From a virus, in the IMG/VR virus record IMGVR_UViG_3300025771_000183, positions 1 through 24,002 of that record: 24,002 bases of DNA; one strand, written 5' to 3'. The position numbers and the translations under genes are program-made. The number at the start of each line of letters is the position of its first letter. Within the stretch, counting starts at the first letter, position 1. Positions 21,747-24,002 of this stretch are shown here, piece after piece. The notes under the pieces are model-generated. The model did no database searches. It was not told where the DNA came from and worked only from the letters and a program-made list of their open reading frames with translations.

Positions 21747-22136
21747 TTATACTGTAGTTTGTGTTAATGCACCAGTTCCTTGAACTGAAACACTAGCTTC
21801 AACTAGACCATCAAATGATCCACTTCTTGTTACACCAGTAACAATAGCTGAACCAGCATAATAAGTATCACCTGATGCGTCTCCTTCAGGATATACATTA
21901 AGAGTTACTTCTGAACCAATGGTTAAAGCACCCTGACCACTAGTATCAGTCTCATCCCAAAATACATCTATACTTCCTGAGAAAGAAGTCAATGATGATT
22001 TATAAGTTCTAGCAGAATCACCCATTGAAGTATCTTCTAAAGTATCAGCAGTTTCCTCAAGTGAGTATGATCTAATTTCAGCTACAGCATTAGAACCGAC
22101 TTTTACAGTTCCTTCACTTCCTTTATGTGTTGCCAT
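21747..22136 (-). CDS. Major tail tube protein
   Basis: The 129-residue protein is strand-rich with the tail tube pattern: GSEGTVKVGSNAVAEIRSYS, ADTLEDTSMGDSARTYKSSL, then FSGSIDVFWDETDT, and LTIGSEVTLNVYPEGDASGD with GSAIVTGVTRSGSFDGLVEA. The N-terminal G-S-E-G-T-V-K-V, the D-T-S-x-x-D region and the S-G-S-I/D-V strand are common to marine and GTA-like tail tubes. It lies between the U-like terminator and the chaperone pair, where lambda places gpV. It is shorter than gpV (246 aa) because there is no C-terminal Ig domain. High expression is expected. Confidence 0.82.
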   Translation of the reverse strand: MATHKGSEGTVKVGSNAVAEIRSYSLEETADTLEDTSMGDSARTYKSSLTSFSGSIDVFWDETDTSGQGALTIGSEVTLNVYPEGDASGDTYYAGSAIVTGVTRSGSFDGLVEASVSVQGTGALTQTTV

Positions 22137-22290
22137 TTTCTACCTCGTCTTTCGACTTTTTCTTAGAAGAAGATTTAATTTTATCTTGCGAATGGACTGC
22201 TTCCTCTTTCCAACCCATATTCAATAAAGACTCAACCTTAGAAGGGTGAGCTTTTATAGAAACCTTACCATTTGGACTAATCATTTTCAT
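22123..22290 (-). CDS. Small basic protein, 55 aa
   Basis: The product begins MKMISPNGKVSIKAHPSKVE, continues SLLNMGWKEEAVHSQ and ends in a lysine-rich tail. Such "I/V-x-P-N-G-x-x-x-x-x-H/P...V-x-x-L-L-x-x-G-W" proteins are common small phage structural-region proteins of unknown role (a region that may act as a head/tail joining accessory). AGGAGA with a 6-base spacer supports the first ATG over the in-frame ATG two codons later. Its end overlaps the tail tube gene start by 14 bp. It fills the gap between the U-like and tail tube genes. Confidence 0.65.
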   Translation of the reverse strand: MKMISPNGKVSIKAHPSKVESLLNMGWKEEAVHSQDKIKSSSKKKSKDEVENGNT

Positions 22291-22303
22291 AATTTGTCTC
22301 CTG

Positions 22304-22744
22304 TTAAACTGCTACGTCAGGATTAGTTTCCTTGACATAATAGTTAGTTAAAAATGTGAGAGATACATAACCCAGTGGTTTTTCTCCCTCTCCGTTAAAC
22401 TCTATTTCTGTTGATTCTAAATAGCAATCTTTAGCTAATCCATCTAAAGTTCTATCTGCTGCTATTGCTTCTTCAACTTCTTTTGATATTGTATCAATAG
22501 TATCATCAAAGTCACTAGTAGCTTTTGCATATCCTTCTACTACCACTGACAATTCTCTACTCATAACTCTATCAGTACCTATAACTATTGGTTCAGATGT
22601 TTCTGACTTAGTATAGATAACTAATGCTGGTACTGTTTCTAATGGATAAACCCTAGACTCATAAACTCTTGAACCAGTTGTAGTTAAACCAGTTAAGGTA
22701 GTTCCAAACTTTTCTCTTATTTGTTGTCTTATGTGATTTGCCAT
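22304..22744 (-). CDS. Tail terminator protein, gpU-like
   Basis: The 146-residue protein has the layout of minor tail protein U / tail terminators: HIRQQIREKFGTTLTGLTTT, then RVYESRVYPLETVPALVIYT, SRELSVVVEGYAKATSDFDD and DTISKEVEEAIAADRTLDGL, ending in a strand pair EIEFNGEGEKPLGYVSLTFL. The P-A-L-V/I-Y strand, the D/T-x-x-D helix and the final strand pair are typical. It would stop tail tube growth and bind the head connector. It lies between the FII-like pair and the tail tube gene, the lambda order. The start overlaps the preceding stop by 1 bp. Confidence 0.72.
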   Translation of the reverse strand: MANHIRQQIREKFGTTLTGLTTTGSRVYESRVYPLETVPALVIYTKSETSEPIVIGTDRVMSRELSVVVEGYAKATSDFDDTIDTISKEVEEAIAADRTLDGLAKDCYLESTEIEFNGEGEKPLGYVSLTFLTNYYVKETNPDVAV

Positions 22745-23094
22745 TATATTTCCTCTAACATTAATGCACTAAAACCTGTTCTATCTGCTTGTATATTAAC
22801 AACAGTATAACTTTGTGCTGCTTTGAGTATATTACCATTTGTATCTTTTATTGCAGATATATCTAATCTATTTCCAAATGCAATATTTGGTACATCTATG
22901 GTTCTGCAATAGGCTATTGGTTTTAATGCTTCTACACCAATACCTTCTTCTTGTTCTACATATTCATTATTTAGAATCACATTAATTGTTGTAGAAGTAC
23001 CATTGTTTGTATAAACAGCAGAAACACCATGACCAAAATTAATATCTAAATATCCAGCCATATCTAATTCAGTTTCTAATCTAAATTGAGACAT
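22744..23094 (-). CDS. Head-tail joining protein, FII-like (copy 2)
   Basis: The 116-residue protein has the lambda gpFII-type layout: a helical start MSQFRLETELDMAGYLDINF, GHGVSAVYTNNGTSTTINVI, LNNEYVEQEEG, and a C-terminal strand run KAAQSYTVVNIQADRTGFSA ending LMLEEI. It lines up along its whole length with the neighbouring 132-residue protein: GHGV, NEYVEQEEG versus QEYFNIEGG, a D-x-N/Q-G-N/S-x-L-K stretch, D-x-T-G and L-E-E. A head-tail joining role fits the place between capsid and terminator genes. It overlaps both neighbours by 1 bp. Confidence 0.6.
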   Translation of the reverse strand: MSQFRLETELDMAGYLDINFGHGVSAVYTNNGTSTTINVILNNEYVEQEEGIGVEALKPIAYCRTIDVPNIAFGNRLDISAIKDTNGNILKAAQSYTVVNIQADRTGFSALMLEEI

Positions 23095-23492
23095 TATTGC
23101 TCCTCTAATACTACTGAAATCAAACCCGTATTATCAGGCTCTACTGTTTTTATTAAAAAGGTTGTTTCAGGCTTTAAAACACTACCTTGGTCGGTTGTTA
23201 TTGCATCAACAATCAATTTATTGTTTTGAGATATGCTGAAATCATTTGAAAATTTTAAAATTGCTCTTGGTTGATAACCAGCAACAGGAACAGTTCCACC
23301 TTCTATATTAAAATATTCTTGGTCAATAATAGTATCTACACTTATAGATAATCCTGAATCAATATCAGCAAGGGTATCTATTAATGGTAAGGTATCCCAT
23401 AAAGCGGTAACGTCAAAGAAAGTAGCAGTAACACCATGACCTGTTGTTGTATCAACATAGGCGTTAAAATCTAATGCACTCTCTAAAGGCAT
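23094..23492 (-). CDS. Head-tail joining protein, FII-like (copy 1)
   Basis: The 132-residue protein begins MPLESALDFNAYVDTTTGHG and continues VTATFFDVTALWDTLPLIDT, then ISVDTIIDQEYFNIEGG, KFSNDFSISQNNKLIVDAIT, and the end KTVEPDNTGLISVVLEEQ. It is a clear paralogue of the following gene product. It differs mainly by an insertion of about 20 residues rich in D/L/T (ALWDTLPLIDTLADIDSG), which looks like a low-complexity piece. It is placed just after the capsid-side gene. Two FII-type subunits in tandem could form a hetero-ring at the connector, or one may have changed role. Confidence 0.6.
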   Translation of the reverse strand: MPLESALDFNAYVDTTTGHGVTATFFDVTALWDTLPLIDTLADIDSGLSISVDTIIDQEYFNIEGGTVPVAGYQPRAILKFSNDFSISQNNKLIVDAITTDQGSVLKPETTFLIKTVEPDNTGLISVVLEEQ

Positions 23493-23495
23493 GAT

Positions 23496-23711
23496 TTATT
23501 TTTTAGCTCTAGTTTTAGGAGCTTTTACTTTTGAAGTTTCTAAACCTACGCTTCTATCTTGTTTTTCAGCTTTAGGTTTAGCTGTATGAACTTCAGCTTT
23601 GCCATAACCACATAAAGCATGACCTTCATGCTCAGGTAGTTCAACTATATCACCAGCATGTACTTTAGAACCGCCAGCCATTGTATCTGTTAAGATTTTA
23701 TATTTTTTCAT
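23496..23711 (-). CDS. Small head-region protein, 71 aa (FI-position)
   Basis: I chose the ATG at 23711 (MKKYKILTDTMAGGSKVHAG) because the longer frame to 23753 would translate straight through a strong hairpin and begins with an unrelated GSNTPN stretch. The protein continues DIVELPEHEGHALCGYGKAE and ends in a lysine-rich tail. This "K-x-x-x-G-D-I-V-E-L-P-x-x-E/G-x-x-L-x-x-x-G-x-A" pattern is a familiar small head-gene protein of marine phages; function unknown. No good ribosome site precedes either start, so the hairpin may influence initiation. Confidence 0.6.
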   Translation of the reverse strand: MKKYKILTDTMAGGSKVHAGDIVELPEHEGHALCGYGKAEVHTAKPKAEKQDRSVGLETSKVKAPKTRAKK

Positions 23712-23720
23712 ATTTAAGTT

Positions 23721-23738
23721 GGGGGTATTACTACCCCC
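23721..23738 (-). promoter_or_regulatory. GNRA-loop hairpin between the capsid gene and the next gene
   Basis: On the leftward RNA GGGGGUA and UACCCCC are perfect 7-bp arms around GUAA, a GNRA-type tetraloop. It lies 22 bases behind the capsid stop codon and 9 bases before the ATG of the next gene. No T-run follows, so it fits an mRNA-end stabiliser or partial attenuator better than an intrinsic terminator. Five G-C pairs stand out in this AT-rich genome. Confidence 0.75.
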
Positions 23739-23760
23739 ATTCCATTTAAGCATCAGCTAA

Positions 23761-24002
23761 TTAGTCGGATGATTTACAGAAAGATACTGCGTGTCTTACA
23801 GCAACATCAACAGTTTGTAGAGCAACAATTCTTACTCCACCTGAAGTTGATAAAGCATAAGGATCAACAGTAATATCTAATCCACCATACATACCAATTA
23901 ATAGGTCTGCAAAATTACCAAAGTAGAAATCACCACTTGTTACTTGATTACTTCTGATTACATTATAGCCATTCATGCTATTGTCAGGAGAAACAACAAA
24001 TT
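23761..24002 (-). CDS. Major capsid protein, HK97-type, C-terminal part (partial)
   Basis: The frame stays open to the right edge (F-V-V-S-P-D-N-S before the in-frame ATG at 23976), so the start lies outside the window. The visible ~80 residues contain SGDFYFGNFADLLIGMYGGL, DITVDPYALSTSGGVRIVAL and QTVDVAVRHAVSFCKSSD. The G-D-F-x-x-F/G and "G-G-V-R-I-V-A-L-Q-x-V-D-V-A-V-R-H-A-x-x-F" run is the final beta-tongue of HK97-fold major capsid proteins. It lies upstream of the connector genes as expected. The in-frame methionine at 23976 is internal. Confidence 0.82.
   Translation of the reverse strand, partial: FVVSPDNSMNGYNVIRSNQVTSGDFYFGNFADLLIGMYGGLDITVDPYALSTSGGVRIVALQTVDVAVRHAVSFCKSSD

Noticed and set aside
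23712-23753. Longer start for the 71-aa head-region protein
   Set aside because: The added codons translate a perfect hairpin and show no family pattern; neither start has a good ribosome site, so some doubt remains.

Overview
The window is part of an AT-rich genome of a tailed double-stranded DNA phage (Caudoviricetes) with siphovirus-type, lambda-like morphogenesis. Evidence is a lambda-like order of capsid, head-tail connector, tail terminator, tail tube, frameshifted tail chaperone, tape measure, distal tail proteins and gpJ-type hub, followed by tail fibre, holin, lysozyme and phage recombination/replication genes. Small proteins and the tail-fibre repeat style resemble phages of marine bacteria. 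The GTA-type holin and the DUF2163-like tail protein are common in phages of Alphaproteobacteria, but the host cannot be fixed from the sequence. No integrase, tRNA, rRNA, insertion sequence or CRISPR array was seen. Whether the phage is temperate is unknown.

Almost everything is transcribed leftward (minus strand); only two small genes at 1-375 run rightward and converge on the rest. In transcription order (right to left): 23761-24002 is the 3' end of the major capsid gene. Then come a small head gene, two paralogous FII-like head-tail joining genes, a U-like terminator, a small gene, the tail tube gene, the G/GT chaperone pair with a -1 slippery site, the tape measure gene, two distal tail genes and a gpJ-like hub (15682-23711). 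A 1574-residue repetitive tail fibre fills 10511-15235, bracketed by small genes. The lysis genes (GTA-type holin, an XhlA-like membrane protein, a GH24 lysozyme) and a PD-(D/E)XK protein occupy 7907-9368.

A promoter-like sequence at 7875-7903 appears to open the early operon. That operon holds a RecE-like exonuclease, a Dam-type methylase, a ribbon-helix-helix protein, a Holliday-junction-resolvase-like nuclease, a protein with an SSB-like acidic tip and a TOPRIM/RepA-type primase-helicase. After these come a 126-bp non-coding island with a long hairpin and CA/GT tracts, a run of very small genes (KGGKGS-type, zinc ribbon, DUF3310, a helix-turn-helix protein), and finally a gpZ-like tail protein. 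The tail protein is far from the other tail genes and lies between two arrays of a 17-bp repeat.

Genes are tightly packed with many start/stop overlaps (ATGA, TAATG, GTGA), so translational coupling is likely throughout. Ten of the coding regions listed are too short for a usual ORF cut-off (31-60 residues). The points most worth a second look are the 17-bp repeat arrays around the displaced tail gene, the hairpin and CA/GT island beside the primase-helicase (a candidate origin), the A_AAA_AAG frameshift site, the GNRA-loop hairpin after the capsid gene, and the duplicated FII-like connector.
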